This document shows positions 17,894-26,426 of a stretch of 64,000 nt of DNA, in pieces. The position numbers and the translations under genes were made by a program. The DNA is from BD2-11 sp965115885 (GTDB lineage Bacteria; Gemmatimonadota; Gemmatimonadetes; Longimicrobiales; Gaopeijiaceae): contig OZ220479.1 of assembly GCA_965115885.1 (NCBI GenBank), forward strand, positions 3,472,001 to 3,536,000, written 5' to 3'. The notes under the pieces were generated by a model. It did not search any database. It was not told the origin of the DNA and was given only the letters and a program-made list of their open reading frames with translations. Each line of letters starts with the position of its first letter. Position 1 is the stretch's first letter.

Positions 17894-18583
17894 ATGGCAC
17901 ACCCGCCCTCCCGCTTCTCCCCCTCCGTCGAGGACTACCTCAAGGCGATCTTCTCCCTCACGGAACACGACGATACAGCCAACACGAGCGACATCGCCAG
18001 CGCCCTCGACGTACAGCCGGCTTCGGTCAGCGGAATGGTGAAGCGCCTGGCCGACTTGGGCATGGTGGAGCACGAACCCTACCGCGGCGTCGGCCTCACG
18101 GAGAACGGACGCAGGGAAGCGCTCCGGGTAGTGCGTCGCCACCGCGTCATCGAGACCTATCTCAGCGTGCGCCTGGGCTATTCCTGGGAGGACGTGCACG
18201 AGGAGGCCGAACGCTTGGAGCACGCCGCCTCCGACGAGCTCGTCGAGCGCATGGCGGACGCGCTCAAGAACCCGCGCCACGACCCCCACGGCGCGCCCAT
18301 CCCCACTCCGGGCGGGGAGATCGATTCCACCAGCTACCCCACGCTGGCGGACTCCCGAGCCATGGGACCGATCCGGATCCGCGCGGTCCGCGACGACGAG
18401 CCGGAGCGGTTGCGCTACCTGGAGGCCAAGGGGCTCCTGCCGGGGGCGACCCTCGAGGTCGAGGAGCGGGCTCCCTTCGACGGCCCGGTCACGGTGCGCC
18501 TGGGCGGACGCGACGGCGAGAGCCGAGTCGTCGGCTTCGACTTGGCGCGCTGCATCCTCGTCGACCGGGAGACGTCGCGCTGA
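17894..18583 (+). CDS. DtxR/MntR-family metal-dependent transcriptional regulator
   Basis: The 229-residue protein has an N-terminal winged helix (PSVEDYLKAIFSL; TSDIASALDVQPASVSGMVK as the recognition region), a metal-binding dimerisation domain (RRHRVIETYLSVRLGYSW, HEEAERLEHAASDEL) and a C-terminal FeoA/SH3-like domain (about 155-229). DtxR-type proteins repress iron or manganese uptake genes when loaded with metal. No transporter is adjacent, so the regulon cannot be read from context. It diverges from the barrel gene and converges on the dehydrogenase gene. Confidence 0.85.
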   Translation: MAHPPSRFSPSVEDYLKAIFSLTEHDDTANTSDIASALDVQPASVSGMVKRLADLGMVEHEPYRGVGLTENGRREALRVVRRHRVIETYLSVRLGYSWEDVHEEAERLEHAASDELVERMADALKNPRHDPHGAPIPTPGGEIDSTSYPTLADSRAMGPIRIRAVRDDEPERLRYLEAKGLLPGATLEVEERAPFDGPVTVRLGGRDGESRVVGFDLARCILVDRETSR

Positions 18584-18596
18584 CGGCGGCGGAAGG

Positions 18597-19688
18597 TCAG
18601 GGCACCACGAGCGCCTTGGCGACCCGCAACGCCTCGACGTCATCGAGCGCATCCTGCGTCCGCTCCAGCGGATAGCGCGCCCCGATCGTCTCCGCGAAGG
18701 GAAGACGTTCGCGGTGCCGGGACAGCAACCGCAGGGCCCGCGCCAGATGGTGGAAGTCGGTGCCCCATTGGCCGCGCACCTCCACGTGCTTGCGGTTGAT
18801 GTCGGCGTGGGGATTGACGGGAACGGAGCCGGCGTCGGCGTAGTGTCCGGCCACGACGTAGCGGCCCCCGTCGCGGACCAGCGCGAACCCCTCGGGGACG
18901 GCGGCCGGGTTGCCGCTCGCCTCGACGACCAGATCGGCCCCGCGTCCGTCGGTGCGAGCCATCACCGCTTCGCGGCGCTCCCCGAGAGTGGTCCCCGACA
19001 CCGAGAGCGCGACCCCGGCCCCCATGCGCGTTCCCAGCGCCAGGCGGGTCTTCGGGTCGCCGATCAGCACCACCTCCGCAGCCCCGGAAAGATCGGCGAA
19101 GGCGGTCGCGGCCAACCCCACCGGTCCGGCGCCCTGCACCACGGCCACGTCTCCCATACGCACCTCGGCGCGATCCACCGCCGCGAACCCGGTGAAGAGC
19201 CCGCACCCGCCGCCGATCACGTCGTCCGCGCGCAGGCCGTCCGGCAACTTGAGGATCCGCACGCCCGGCTTCAGGTAGATCCGTTCCGCCCAACCCCCCA
19301 GCAGTCCCTCCTCCAAGGGGTAGGTGATCCCGTACACCTTGCGCGCCGGGCACCGGTTGGGCTGGCGCGCCACTAGGCAGTGGTAGCAGCGGTGGCAGGT
19401 TTCGTGCACGTCGAAGAAGGTGGCGACGTCGCCGACCTCCAGCGGCCGCCCGAGCGCGTCCCGCTCCACCCCGCGCGTCTCCGCCACCCGGCCCACGCTC
19501 ACGTGGCCGGGGACGATGGGGTAGGGCACCCCGGCGAGCCGACCGTGCCGGAGGTGCACGTCGGTCCCGCACACTTCGCTGGCCACCGTCTCCAGAAGCA
19601 CCGAGCCGGGCTCCATCTCCGGGTCGGGGAGCGTGCGGACCTCCATCGGCGCGCCGGGGCCGGTCATGACGGCCGCGCGTACGGGCAT
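18597..19688 (-). CDS. Zinc-dependent alcohol dehydrogenase (MDR family)
   Basis: This 363-residue medium-chain dehydrogenase has the catalytic zinc Cys and following residues in EVCGTDVHLRHG, the GHVSVGRV segment, and a structural zinc site CHRCYHCLVARQPNRC. The NAD(P) Rossmann motif is VVQGAGPVGLAATAFA. The set points to the threonine/sorbitol dehydrogenase-like part of the family; the substrate is unknown. It converges with the DtxR-type gene with only 13 bp between stops. Confidence 0.85.
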   Translation of the reverse strand: MPVRAAVMTGPGAPMEVRTLPDPEMEPGSVLLETVASEVCGTDVHLRHGRLAGVPYPIVPGHVSVGRVAETRGVERDALGRPLEVGDVATFFDVHETCHRCYHCLVARQPNRCPARKVYGITYPLEEGLLGGWAERIYLKPGVRILKLPDGLRADDVIGGGCGLFTGFAAVDRAEVRMGDVAVVQGAGPVGLAATAFADLSGAAEVVLIGDPKTRLALGTRMGAGVALSVSGTTLGERREAVMARTDGRGADLVVEASGNPAAVPEGFALVRDGGRYVVAGHYADAGSVPVNPHADINRKHVEVRGQWGTDFHHLARALRLLSRHRERLPFAETIGARYPLERTQDALDDVEALRVAKALVVP

Positions 19689-19800
19689 TCGCCTCAGCTC
19701 CCCGGACGGGGCGCGGCGGCCGTCATCGCCCGTTCGGCTCCGGAGACCGCTCGTCCGTCTCCGCCTCCGCGCCCCCTCCCGGAAGCACCGCCCGCCTCCG

Positions 19801-22296
19801 CTACCGGTCCGTCACCGGCTTGGGCGCGTTCTTCACGTAGCGGTCCATCCACTCGATCATCTCGGCCAGGGCGTGCATGACCGATTCGCGCCCGCGGTAG
19901 CCGTGGCTTTCGTGGGGCAGCATCACCAAGCGGGACGCGCCTCCGTTCCCCTTGAGGGCGTGGAACATGCGCCGGGACTGCACGGGGAAGGTCCCCGAGT
20001 TGTTGTCGGCTTCCCCGTGGATGAGGATCATCGGTTCGTCGATCCGGTCGGCGTGCATGAACGGCGACATCGCGAAGTAGACGTCGCTCGCCTCCCAGAA
20101 GGTGCGGCGCTCGTTCTGGAATCCGAAGGGGGTGAGGGTGCGGTTGTACGCTCCGCTGCGCGCGATGCCGGCCCGGAACAGGTCGGAGTGGGCGAGCAGG
20201 TTGGCGGTCATGAAGGCGCCGTAGCTGTGACCGCCCACCCCGATCCGGTCGCGGTCGGCGACGCCCATCTCGACCACCTTGTCGACGGCCGCCTCGGCCG
20301 AGCTCACCAGCTGCTCCACGTAGGTGTCGTTGGGGGTCTCCTCCCCGACGATCGGCATGGCGGGCCCGTCGAAGACGGCGTAGCCCTGGGTGAGGAAGAA
20401 GAGGTGCGAGGCTCCGCCCACGCGCGTGAAGCGGCTCGGCGAGCCGCGCACCTGACCGGCCACGTCGGGATTCGAGTACTCGCGGGGGTAGGCCCACACG
20501 ATGGTGGGCAGGCGCGCTCCCTCCTCGTGGTCCGCGGGCAGGTAGAGCGTGCCCGAGAGCTGCACCCCGTCTCCGCGCTCGTAGGTCACGAACCGGCGGG
20601 TCACGCCGGAGATCTCGGGATGGGGGTCCTCGAACCGAGTCAACCGTCTGCGTTCCCCGGAGCGGGTGCCGCGCACGAAGTAGTTGGGGGGATCGAGCGG
20701 GGTCTCGTGCCGGGTGAGGATGCGACGGCCGTCCCCGTCGAGCAGGGCGACCACGGACTCGTAGCTGCCGGGAGCGGCCTGGAAGAGGCGCTCGCTCTCG
20801 CCGGTGCGCAGGTTCGTGCGGTCGAGGAAGGGATGATCGCCGGCGTCCGAGGCGCCCGCGCCGGAGAGGAAGATCCAGTCGCCGTCCTGCACGATGAGCG
20901 ATTCGCCGCGCTCGGAGCGGCGCTCGACCGGCGACCCGGGATCGCCGTAGCGGTCCTGCGCGTTGCGCTCCCAGACCAGCCGGGGCTCGTCGTCGCCGTC
21001 CACGTCGATCCGCCAAGTGCGGACGGCGTTGGAGCGGCGCTCGGTTTCGGTGAGCAACGCCAAGCCGTCCTCTCCGCGCGAGAGCCCCGCGAAGCGGAGG
21101 GCGGTGCGGGCCACCTCGACCGCATCCCCGTCGAAGGGCGCGTCGAGCCGCATCACGCGGTCGCGGTGCTCCGCCTCGACCCGGGGATCGCCTCCGTCGA
21201 GCGCCTCGACCCACATGAGCGCGTGCTCTTCGCCCGGCATCCAGCGATGCCTGCGCGGGCTTTCCTCCACGCCGCCGACGGGGGCGCCCTCCGCGAGGGG
21301 AATCGACGCGACCCGAGCCACCACCTCGCCCTCCCGGCTCCAGATCTCCAGCTCTTTCGGAAACCGCGAATCCGGCACCAAGTAGGAGAAGGGACGCACG
21401 ATCCGCTCCGCGAGGACGTAGGCGCCGCTGGGCGAGGGAGCGAGGTCCCAGATGCCGGGTTCCGCCAGCGCGCGCACGGTTCCGTCGGACGCGTCGACCA
21501 GAGCGGGCTGGGAGGTGGCGTAGTGTTCGTACAACGCCGCGCCGTGGGGATCCTCGATGAGATCCTGGTAGGTGCGCACGGGGGCGGTCCTTCCCTCCGC
21601 TTCCTGGACGACCGGCCCGTCCGGGACCGGAGGCGCCGCGGGCGCGGGCCCGCGCCCGGAGGGCACCAAGGTGCAGAGCAGCTCCTCCCCGTCCGGCATC
21701 CAGTCGCAGGGCTCGCCGCGCACGCCGTTCGCCCGGACGTCGGCGAGCCTGCGGGCGCGAGCCTCCCGGACGTTGCCGATCCAAAGTTCGATCCCGTCGC
21801 TCACGGTGCGCGCGACGACGAACCGATCTCCGCCGGGAGCGAAGCGCGGCACGCCCCATCCGCCCTCGGGCGCGTCGACCGGGCGCTCGGATCCGTCGGA
21901 GACGTTCACGACCGAGAGGGTCGTGGAAAGCCCCGGATTCCGGCCCGTGGAGGGCCCGAAGATCCCGGTGGTCGCCGGGTCGATGCGCCGTCCCCCCAAG
22001 CGAAGCACGGGCCGCGCCATGTCCGCGATCGAGGGCATGCTGCGCCGTCCCGTGAGAACGATCCACTCCCCGTCCGGGCTTACGTTCACGAAGGGGGACG
22101 GGGGCGCGTCCAGGATGCGCGCGATCTCCGCGGGAGGCATGCGGTAGCCGTCCTGGGCGGAGAGGCCGTCCGCGCCGACAGCCGTCTGCGCGGCCGCGCA
22201 GACGGCGACGAACGCGGCTGTGCGGAGCTTCCCTCCGCTTCGGGAGAATCGCCGCGCAGGCGGCACGTACGGAGAGTTCGCCGTCTTCGGGATCAT
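19801..22296 (-). CDS. S9-family prolyl oligopeptidase-like peptidase, secreted
   Basis: The start ATG has a GGAG ribosome binding site and gives a long basic signal peptide (cleavage near LSAQ). An N-terminal propeller domain (about 60-560) is followed by an alpha/beta hydrolase with nucleophile GVGGHSYGAF, Asp in ILIHGEADNNSG and His in LPHESHGYRG. The family hydrolyses short peptides. It is the last ordinary chromosomal gene before the island; a 7-bp hairpin with a CTGA loop (22322-22339) lies 26 bp upstream of its start. Confidence 0.88.
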   Translation of the reverse strand: MIPKTANSPYVPPARRFSRSGGKLRTAAFVAVCAAAQTAVGADGLSAQDGYRMPPAEIARILDAPPSPFVNVSPDGEWIVLTGRRSMPSIADMARPVLRLGGRRIDPATTGIFGPSTGRNPGLSTTLSVVNVSDGSERPVDAPEGGWGVPRFAPGGDRFVVARTVSDGIELWIGNVREARARRLADVRANGVRGEPCDWMPDGEELLCTLVPSGRGPAPAAPPVPDGPVVQEAEGRTAPVRTYQDLIEDPHGAALYEHYATSQPALVDASDGTVRALAEPGIWDLAPSPSGAYVLAERIVRPFSYLVPDSRFPKELEIWSREGEVVARVASIPLAEGAPVGGVEESPRRHRWMPGEEHALMWVEALDGGDPRVEAEHRDRVMRLDAPFDGDAVEVARTALRFAGLSRGEDGLALLTETERRSNAVRTWRIDVDGDDEPRLVWERNAQDRYGDPGSPVERRSERGESLIVQDGDWIFLSGAGASDAGDHPFLDRTNLRTGESERLFQAAPGSYESVVALLDGDGRRILTRHETPLDPPNYFVRGTRSGERRRLTRFEDPHPEISGVTRRFVTYERGDGVQLSGTLYLPADHEEGARLPTIVWAYPREYSNPDVAGQVRGSPSRFTRVGGASHLFFLTQGYAVFDGPAMPIVGEETPNDTYVEQLVSSAEAAVDKVVEMGVADRDRIGVGGHSYGAFMTANLLAHSDLFRAGIARSGAYNRTLTPFGFQNERRTFWEASDVYFAMSPFMHADRIDEPMILIHGEADNNSGTFPVQSRRMFHALKGNGGASRLVMLPHESHGYRGRESVMHALAEMIEWMDRYVKNAPKPVTDR

Positions 22297-22677
22297 GGGG
22301 ATCTCCAAGGATCGCTGTGGCGCGCCAGCTGACTGGCGCTCGAGGCTCGCGGACTCGGAATGTGGGGACACCCGCGGCGCGGGAGCAAACTCTGGGAGGC
22401 GGGAAAGGCTGCGGGCTTGGCCGAGGGCGCTGGTCCGTGCGCTGTTTGGACAATCTGGGGTTGCGAATCAATCCATCGGGGTGCCATGATGCACACATGC
22501 GGAATGCGGTGGCGAAAAGCGTTGGCACCGAACCCGTAGCGTTCCGGCGAAACTTCCGTGGCGCCACGACTTTTCCCACCGTCGCCTTGCGCGACTCGGC
22601 ATGCCGGAGTTCTCGCAAGGGCCTGCTGCAGGTCTTGGGCTTGTCCATGGATCGGAACCCGCCCCACACTTCAGGTC
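22297..22677. other. Island left edge, no gene seen
   Basis: This 381-bp stretch separates the S9 peptidase from the AAA gene and is lower in GC than the left flank. It holds the 22322-22339 hairpin. I see no RNA gene, integrase fragment or clear repeat of the right edge. Confidence 0.4.
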
Positions 22678-23778
22678 ATGCGCGATTTTAACACCGATGG
22701 TCCCGTAGACTCGGAAGATCATTACTGCGTGTCCCCGCTCGACCGAGTCGACATGAGCGAGATCCTGTCGCTGGTGCGCAGGAAGCGCTACTTCGTGTTG
22801 CATGCGCCGCGGCAGACCGGCAAGACGTCCACCTTGCTCGCCCTGCGCGATCTGCTGAACGACGAGGACGCGGGCGAGTACCGTTGCGCCTACGTCAACT
22901 TCGAACCCGCTCAGACCGCGCGCGAGAACGTGGGCCGGGCGATGGAGGCGATCACGTCGCAGATCGCCCGGGAAGCGAGATACACGCTCGGCGACGACGC
23001 TACAGCCGAAGCTGCGGAAACGCTCGACACCACCCGGCGCCCGGCCGACGCGCTCGGCACCCTTCTGGAAATCTGGGCGCGCGCCGCCCCCAAACCACTG
23101 GTTCTTTTGATCGACGAAATCGACGCATTGGTGGGCGACTCGCTGGAGTCGGTGCTCCTACAGTTGCGGACGGGTTACGTTCACCGCCCGGAGGCGTTTC
23201 CGCAGAGTGTGGTGTTGTGCGGGAGGCGGGACGTGCACCTGGGAAAAATCGAGACCAAGTCGCTCCGCCTGAGAAATTTCACGCGAACGGACATCATGGC
23301 CCTACTCGGACAGCATACGGCCGCGACCAGTCAGAAGTTCACGCCTCAAGCGGTGAGGGCCGTGTGGGAGCAGACTCGGGGACAGCCCTGGCTGGTCAAC
23401 GCACTAGCCCATGAGATATGCTCGGTCGGGTTGCCGCACCAGCACCACGTTCCCGTATCGGAACACGACATCTTCGATGCACGGGAGAAATTGATCCTGC
23501 GTCGGGAGACCCACTTGGACCAATTGATCGGCAAACTGCACGAGCCCAGAGTGGAGCGCGTGATCGAACCGTTGCTGAGCGGGGGCAACGGGATGTACTC
23601 CGACCTAGACTTCGAATACGCGCGCGGCTTGGGACTAGTGGCTTCGGATCCTCCGTTGCGGATCGCCAATCCCATCTACGGCGAGGCGCTCTCCCGCGCT
23701 TTAGGCTCAATCGAACCACGCCGTCATCGTGCGCAGCACCACCCGGATCACGCGGGAGCGGGAGATCGAACTGTTTGA
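22678..23778 (+). CDS. AAA-like ATPase, C-terminally truncated
   Basis: This STAND/AAA-like NTPase starts MRDFNTDGPV. It has Walker A in HAPRQTGKTS (about 42-51), Walker B in LVLLIDEIDAL and the family segments SVVLCGRRDV, GQPWLVNALAHE and LHEPRVERVIEPLL. Complete relatives are about 500 residues, with a PD-(D/E)XK nuclease-like C-terminus. Here homology ends near residue 344 (IANPIYGEALSRALGS), and the last 22 residues read through foreign sequence containing a serA-like fragment. Probably inactive as a nuclease. It is the only plus-strand gene of the island apart from the transposase remnant. Confidence 0.8.
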   Translation: MRDFNTDGPVDSEDHYCVSPLDRVDMSEILSLVRRKRYFVLHAPRQTGKTSTLLALRDLLNDEDAGEYRCAYVNFEPAQTARENVGRAMEAITSQIAREARYTLGDDATAEAAETLDTTRRPADALGTLLEIWARAAPKPLVLLIDEIDALVGDSLESVLLQLRTGYVHRPEAFPQSVVLCGRRDVHLGKIETKSLRLRNFTRTDIMALLGQHTAATSQKFTPQAVRAVWEQTRGQPWLVNALAHEICSVGLPHQHHVPVSEHDIFDAREKLILRRETHLDQLIGKLHEPRVERVIEPLLSGGNGMYSDLDFEYARGLGLVASDPPLRIANPIYGEALSRALGSIEPRRHRAQHHPDHAGAGDRTV

Positions 23779-23830
23779 CCGCAACACGGTTCGCGCCGAC
23801 ATCTTCGGTGGCAAGCCGATCATAAGGTGA
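23714..23830 (+). pseudogene. Mosaic remnant: serA-like fragment joined to a DUF433-like fragment
   Basis: In the frame one nucleotide off the AAA gene, 39 codons run to a TGA. The first part (AVIVRSTTRITRE) matches resident SerA: 23718-23759 equals the serA coding strand at 10060-10019 in 41 of 42 bases and in the same codon phase. The second part (IELFDRNTVRADIFGGKPIIR) resembles the start of DUF433 antitoxin-like proteins and stops abruptly. Neither piece is functional. It marks the left recombination seam of the island. Confidence 0.6.
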
Positions 23831-23860
23831 TTACCACGCTCATGCACCTACAAACATCGC

Positions 23861-24888
23861 TCATGACGGAACAATGTTGTTGGTAGAAGGCTCGGCGCAA
23901 ATTCCTGGAAAGCGTTTGTTGATCGCAATCGCTAAGTCGATGCCGTGACTTCTTGTGTTGTCTGTAACGACTTTTTTGGCTCCAGTAGCTTCTACATAAG
24001 CCAGAGTTTCCTCGAAATCCGCGTGATTGGATAGCGCAACCCGATACGCTCGTTCGGAAAACTTGAGCAATGGATGATCGGTACCCCCTGTCATGTACGC
24101 GCTGCACGTTATGTTCGTGCCCTCAATCAACTCGTATTTGAAAGCATCTCCTTTCGAATAGAGGCGGACATATGATCGTTCATTCAAGGCGGCACGTCCC
24201 AAACTAGAGTTCAACGCCACCAATGCCTCCGAGCCGAATCCATGATTCTGGTACACGTCGATTTCGCGAAGCAATCGCGAACTTGCCAAAACCGGAACGG
24301 CAACATTGCCAGCAATCACTTGAAGTACACGCTCAATGGTTCCCCTGTGGGCTTTGACATGTACGGATCCGCGTCGAAGAGCTTGGACTACCACTTCCAA
24401 AAGACAGTTTTCGGCCTCGCCCTGCGTGTAGCGTCGGATGCTGGCAGGGTTGCCGTAGGTGCTGTCCACGACCAACTCGTCAACCTGAATCACATCGGCC
24501 AATGGCCAAGCGAAATCACCTGAATAACCGCATCGGATTCCGCTGGTCAACTCGAGGACCACTTGGCATGATCCGAGCATGTGTCCTGAAGGAAGAAGGG
24601 TAAGCTTGGAGCCGTCATCAAGCCTTTTCTCCAGACCACGTTCCAGCGGGATGATGTTGTTCCGATACTCCAGATCGGCGTTTCGTTCGGCAATCAGCAA
24701 TTGACGAGTCTCAGGACTCATGAACAAATCCTGTTCACCTTTGCTCCTGTCGAAGTCGGCCATGTGGTCATCGTGCACATGCGACTGAACCCGGAACGCG
24801 CGTAGTCCGCTGCATAACCATCGCACACTAAGTTCGAGCCAAGGCGGACGGCACCGCTGGAAAAGACATCAATGACTAAATGTGGCAT
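23861..24888 (-). pseudogene. MBL-fold beta-CASP nuclease (CPSF73-like), frameshifted
   Basis: The start ATG (MPHLVIDVFSSGAVRLGSN) gives about 30 in-frame residues to CDGYAADYA. The reading frame then changes near 24795 and continues as RVQSHVHDDHMADF. The metal motif HVHDDH, PSGHMLGS, CGYSGDFAWP, VVDSTYG and the late SNHADFEETLAYV are all present, so the ancestor was a complete MBL/beta-CASP nuclease of about 340 residues. One lost G (GCGCGGTTC to GCGCGTTC) would explain the shift. It overlaps the upstream gene by 20 nt and is the last gene of the cassette. Cleavage of DNA or RNA is inferred from the fold. Confidence 0.7.
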
Positions 24889-25588
24889 CCGTGACAGATT
24901 GTGAAATGTGAAACCGGATTTGCTTTTCAATATTTCTTTTTCCAATCTCTTGCATAGAAGAGTTGAAATTTTCATCACCTACGAGGGTGAAAAATTTGAC
25001 TCCTAGCCGACCGGTTGCGCTCCTTATGCCGACCTTTTCCATGCTTGACCGCAGCATCGAATCTCTGGCCAATTGCGTAAGAGTCTGCAGTTCTTCAATA
25101 TTTTCCGGCGCAACCGATCCGATGAAGATGTATCGTCTTACGATATTAGGACGCATTCGAAGAATTTCTCGCACACACCTGTCAACAGAATGACCTGAGC
25201 GTAGCCGAAGTTGGGCAACTTGTCTCACTTCCTTGCTATTGAGTTTGCTCGCCATTATCGCGGCACCAAGAACGCGCTGATCTTCGGTGTCTGGTAACTT
25301 CATCATTTCCACCGCCGCAGAAAATCCAATGAAGTCCTTTCCAGACCCCCAGTCAATCAGGTGCCGGAGATCGGCCGGAAGATCTAGGATGCGGAGAAAT
25401 CGCAACATACTGGTTTCATGCAACTGCACTGCCTCTGCACAATCCGTTAACGAGACCCCATGCATCCGAGCTTTGCGAAGGAGCATACCAACTTCCACAG
25501 GTGACAACGGGCGTCCTTTCTTCTGGCTTCCATAGCCGACCGACATCCGCAAGCGTCCCAGCTCCAAGCCCGTCAATACAGTCAGCAC
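24869..25588 (-). CDS. HTH/ParB-C-like DNA-binding protein of unknown function
   Basis: From a GTG with a strong GGAGGAG ribosome binding site, 4 nt after the parB-like stop, this encodes 239 residues. The segment LSPVEVGMLLRKARMHGVSL, then CAEAVQLHETSMLRFLRILDLP, looks like the central helix-turn-helix part of ParB/KorB proteins, but no ParB nuclease motif is present. The C-terminal half is helical and basic (MRPNIVRRYIFIG). Codons are AT-richer than in the flanks. It may pair with the adjacent ParB-like protein as a split DNA-binding module; I do not recognise a named family. Confidence 0.6.
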   Translation of the reverse strand: MLTVLTGLELGRLRMSVGYGSQKKGRPLSPVEVGMLLRKARMHGVSLTDCAEAVQLHETSMLRFLRILDLPADLRHLIDWGSGKDFIGFSAAVEMMKLPDTEDQRVLGAAIMASKLNSKEVRQVAQLRLRSGHSVDRCVREILRMRPNIVRRYIFIGSVAPENIEELQTLTQLARDSMLRSSMEKVGIRSATGRLGVKFFTLVGDENFNSSMQEIGKRNIEKQIRFHISQSVTDATFSH

Positions 25589-25592
25589 GGGG

Positions 25593-26426
25593 CTACTCCT
25601 CCAACTCCAAAAAGCCGTGCCCAACGAGCGCTTCCTCGATGAGCGATGCGGCCGCTTCGTCTTGGTTTGTCTTCTCTTTTTTAGCGAATCTCTGCAGAGC
25701 TGCATGCGTGTCTGCCGTCACCGTGGCGATGATCTGAGTGACCTGAGCCCCTTTTTTCGCATCCTCGATTACATCTTCTACCCGCTTCTTCGGGTGCCTT
25801 TCGACAACCTTCGTTACTCTCTGACGTTGGATTCCGGTCATTGGTTGCATTTCGCGCGCCAACTTGATAGCGATCTCTGAATTGACGACGTTCGTTGCCT
25901 TGTCGGTGGCCGCGTCCTGCGCCCTTACGGCAACGTTGACATCAACTCCCTGATCGTCCACGAGCTCTTTCAACTCCTGGATGAGCCGAGGGTACTTTAT
26001 GTTGCTTCGCACCACCTTGGCCGACAAGCCAGTGGCTCTTCTCACATCCTGAATGCTCCCGTATCTATTGTAGAGATAAAGAATGCCATCCTTCAGTTCC
26101 AGACCGGAGAGCTTGCGCCGAACCAAGTTCTCAGTGATGGAGATGGCCTTGGCCTCGCCGCTGCTCACCCGTTCATCCAAAACGGCGGCGGCTATGAATT
26201 CCTTCATCAACCGCTGATGCGCAAGAAAGCGGCGCTGCCCGGCCAATATCTCCCACTTGCCCTCGTTCTGGGCGGGGCACACCACGATGGGTTGCAACAA
26301 CCCTTGGACCTCAATACTCCGCGCTAAATCGTCGATTCCCTTGCTGAGATCTCGAACCCGGACCTGACCTTGGCCAATGACTAGATCGCCGAGTGGGATA
26401 TCGCGATATTCCATAATTTTAGCCAT
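25593..26426 (-). CDS. ParB-like nuclease/CTPase-domain protein
   Basis: Starting at MAKIMEYRDI, the 277-residue protein has a ParB/Spo0J N-terminal domain: IPLGDLVIGQGQVR, ARSIEVQGLLQPIVV and the core AGQRRFLAHQRL (about 62-73). An HTH region follows (GSIQDVRRATGLSAKVVRSN), then a charged helical C-terminus. Stand-alone ParB-like proteins with GQRR occur in plasmid partition and in DNA-modification systems. In this sequence the frame is open upstream into the SNF2 gene, so a fused product is formally possible. The alternative SNF2 frame would stop at TAA inside ATGGCTAA over this start codon, which favours separate genes. Confidence 0.7.
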   Translation of the reverse strand: MAKIMEYRDIPLGDLVIGQGQVRVRDLSKGIDDLARSIEVQGLLQPIVVCPAQNEGKWEILAGQRRFLAHQRLMKEFIAAAVLDERVSSGEAKAISITENLVRRKLSGLELKDGILYLYNRYGSIQDVRRATGLSAKVVRSNIKYPRLIQELKELVDDQGVDVNVAVRAQDAATDKATNVVNSEIAIKLAREMQPMTGIQRQRVTKVVERHPKKRVEDVIEDAKKGAQVTQIIATVTADTHAALQRFAKKEKTNQDEAAASLIEEALVGHGFLELEE

